In this document: positions 61,501-64,000 of the stretch, piece by piece
Position numbering within the stretch: position 1 is the stretch's first letter
Layout of the letters: every line of letters begins with the position of its first letter
Origin: Montifringilla adamsi
Lineage: Eukaryota > Chordata > Aves > Passeriformes > Passeridae
Length of the DNA: 64,000 bases
Assembly (NCBI GenBank): GCA_017590115.1
Contig: JAGGNK010006448.1
Location: 9,162,099 to 9,226,098, forward strand
Direction: 5' to 3'
Position numbers and translations under genes: made by a program
Notes under the pieces: model-generated
What the model was told of the DNA's origin: nothing
The model's input: only the letters and a program-made list of their open reading frames with translations
Databases searched by the model: none

Positions 61501-64000
61501 TCTCAGAACCTCATTATGGCATCAGCAAAACACCTCTCCTGTGAGCCAGGACCTTATCACTAGTCCAATTAATATTTAACAGTCTAAGAGTCCACATAAT
61601 CTAATTATTACAGGAAGGCTCATTAATCAACTTCTTACATCTGTTAAAGAGAAAATCCTTAGATTCTACCATTTTTTCCCCTATTGCGCTTCCCAGTCCA
61701 GTACTTCTTGGAGCATTTTATGCTGAGCATTTCAGCCTTCCTCAGGAAGGTCAGGGCCCCTTGCAATGAGTGGGGCAAATGCAGAGGGTATGGGGCCATG
61801 ACCACTGTTCTGTTTGGGTCTCTGAAGGTACATTTCCCTCCCTGCTATTTCCTTCTGGGCACCCCTTGGGGGAGTGCCGTAAGTGCCCCTTCACCCAGTG
61901 GCACAAGGGGCAGATTTTCTCCCTGCTTGTCTGCTGGCAAGAGATAATTAGTTTGTCCTCCTTAAACTTCAGACTTTTCTATGCATGATATGCATATCTT
62001 TGTTCCTGAGAGTCACACCTTGCTTTTTTTCCTGTAACTCATGCCCTCAGGACTAAAATTGCATTTGTACATATATGCCCATGCTGGATCAGCCCAATAA
62101 ATTTTCTCCATAAGTGACTCCTTGAGGACTCCTATGAAGAGCAATATCTAGATAAATATATAATGCAGTTTCCACTACTCTGGCAGTCTAAGAGTGTTTT
62201 CAGCTCCCAAACACCATCCATGGATTGAGGATTGTCTTAGACCTGTTAAATCTTCTTTATAGTGACCAACATTTGATCAGTCCCTGAATACTTGTCCAAA
62301 CATCTTGAATCTTGAAAGCTTGAACATGCAATTCGCTTTGGCAGTGTTCCACAGGCTGTGTACAGGCACTATCCTTCAATGCTTTTCTAGTTCTTGTCTA
62401 GAAAAGACAAATTAGCTTTTAGTCACTCCCTTCATAATGCTCATTTTTCATTTCTTTGCTACATGCTTCCAAAACTGGGTCAGACTTCAAAGTATTTAAG
62501 TAGATAGAAACTCTCTAGACATTTAGAAACTGTTGTGCCTGTAAGTCATGCCACAGAAGTCCCACTAGATGACTTGCTGTATCTTGATATATCTAAACAC
62601 TTATAAAAACCTATGGAAAATTATGAAAATCAAAAACATACCTCACTTCTATTAGCAGTACATCTTACTTTAAACCATTATAATGAAAAGGGCTTGCATC
62701 AGGCTGAGTGAATTTACAATGTGACTGAATGGTTGCTAGGATCAGAAAGACAATTCTTCTCAACGAGGATATTGACAGAATATTTCTGAGCTTCCGTTCA
62801 ATATGGAGGCATGTTGTCTTCTCATATCATTTATAAATTACATTGATTTAAAACTGAAACAGGATCATGACCACTGGGTTATACCATGCCTTGGCCCTCA
62901 TCCCCTGTCCTTCCAATTATAAGTTACCTAGGAATTCTGATGACTGTGGTGCCATTACAAAATATAACTGCTAGTGTTGTTTTGGTGATTAAGTGTTGTT
63001 TCCTTTTTTTTAATTTAGCCTGAACAGATATTTGAATCTACACATTGCCAATGCTGAGCCAAGGGATAAAATCTAATAAAATGGTTTTTTCCAAGAGTTT
63101 TAATGGTTCTGTAGCCAGCATGTAACTCTCTCTGAGGTATTACATGTCTAGAATCTGTCTTTTGTGGTTATATAGTACTTTGTATGCCCTTTTTATGACT
63201 CTAAATTAAGAACGATCTCATATGACAATTCCTAGTTTCCACAAGGAGTATAATGTCCCAAATACTACTTTTTACATTACACATTACTGTGTAAGTCTCA
63301 TTAACCTTTCTCACTGGTAATTTTTTTTGCTCTCCACTTTTAAGCCTTTAATACCATGACAAAATGCTAATATAATTCCCAGTAACAGAATTTAGTAATT
63401 GTCACAGAATTCCACATTACCTAAATAATTATGCACTCTGTTAGGCCATCTAAACCAGATTATTCTCTGTACCACATACATAGCTAGGCCAAATTTTTAA
63501 AATCTCTTTCAGGGAAACATTATCGAGAGAATATCACTGTTTCTTTTCCTTAATTAATTTTACAATCTTCATTGCACTACATTTTGAAAAAAAGAATAGA
63601 TTCAAGCTGTTAACATGTCAATCATTAAGAATGTTTATAGCCAAGTAAATATAATAAATCCTATGTTACTTTCTTTTATCAGAAAGTAAATTGACAGGTT
63701 TTTATTAAGAAGTCACTAATTTACCAGTGATATTTTTACTCCCCTCTTTCCTTTTCTCCATAAGGAAAGCAGTGCTTACTGGCCAAGGCATTTGACCTTC
63801 ATACACTATGCTCTGTCCTAAATAACAGAAATAACAGATATAACAGAAACTAAAACAGAGGCTGACGACATCTGCAATGGCTGAATGAATTGATGGATAT
63901 TTAAGTGCGCAGAAAACCTGTTGGATCCCTGTGTGCAAAGAATATGAGCAATAGTACAATGTCCAGATGACAGTTACTGACAAGCAGAGTATGCAGGGGT
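58502..64000. other. Unassigned DNA to the window end
   Basis: No gene is recognised. The G/T tract at 60.3 kb is listed separately. Around 61,380-61,950 the sequence is noticeably richer in G and C, with an 87-codon frame (61,684-61,947, +) of no known family and no splice support. It may be an old unrecognised element or unique DNA. Minus-strand frames at 60.0-61.2 and 63.7-64.0 kb look like chance. Confidence 0.55.
60338..60412 (+). repeat. G/T-rich low-complexity tract
   Basis: Runs of T broken by GG/GGG blocks end in GTGGGGGGG. It is almost free of A and C, like the longer tract at 42.7 kb. Confidence 0.88.

Noticed and set aside
1..64000. CRISPR arrays, operons, rRNA genes, phage or other bacterial systems
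   Set aside because: There are no regularly spaced repeats, long dense coding regions or ribosome-binding sites. Sequence character is that of vertebrate noncoding DNA.

Overview
This window looks like vertebrate nuclear DNA from a bird. The evidence is at least twelve fragments of CR1, the main avian LINE, several ending in the CR1 3' signature (repeats of ATTCTATGA/ATTCTGTGA), plus two long terminal repeat (LTR) fragments of avian endogenous-retrovirus type. The sequence is strongly AT-rich, has low repeat density between these elements, and carries simple repeats typical of avian intergenic or intronic DNA. I cannot name the species or chromosome.

No complete protein-coding gene is supported. 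The longest open frames are either CR1 reverse-transcriptase remnants (about 48.1-48.5 kb), by-products of simple repeats (12.2-12.5 kb and 42.6-43.1 kb), or short frames without recognisable domains. The window is therefore a gene desert or part of a very large intron. One splice-bounded open segment at 58,411-58,501 (+) is the best exon candidate, but it is unproven.

Layout. 0-6.1 kb is unassigned AT-rich DNA. CR1 copies lie at 6.1 (-), 11.3 (+), 16.9 (-), 19.4 (-), 24.6 (-, endonuclease domain only), 37.8 (-), 43.5 (-), 44.7 (+, internally deleted), 47.6 (-, the longest, about 850 bp), 49.4 (+) and 53.7-54.1 kb (-, with a second CR1 nested inside). LTR fragments lie at 17.9-18.1 kb (+) and 51.8-52.4 kb (-). 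Simple repeats include a TA-rich tract at 12.3 kb, a TA tract at 26.7 kb, a G/T tract at 42.7 kb followed by a (GGAA)n array at 43.0 kb, and a second G/T tract at 60.3 kb. Small inverted and direct repeats occur at 18.8, 19.7 and 46.4 kb.

The CR1 copies are 5'-truncated and carry stops and frameshifts, so none can move by itself. No tRNA, rRNA, CRISPR, operon or bacterial-style regulatory feature was seen. I found no convincing new biological system. The most useful leads are the candidate exon, the nested CR1, the CR1 fragment that keeps only the endonuclease part, and the G/T + GGAA repeat cluster. Family assignments rest on recognition by eye, not on a database search, so boundaries are approximate to roughly 5-20 bases.
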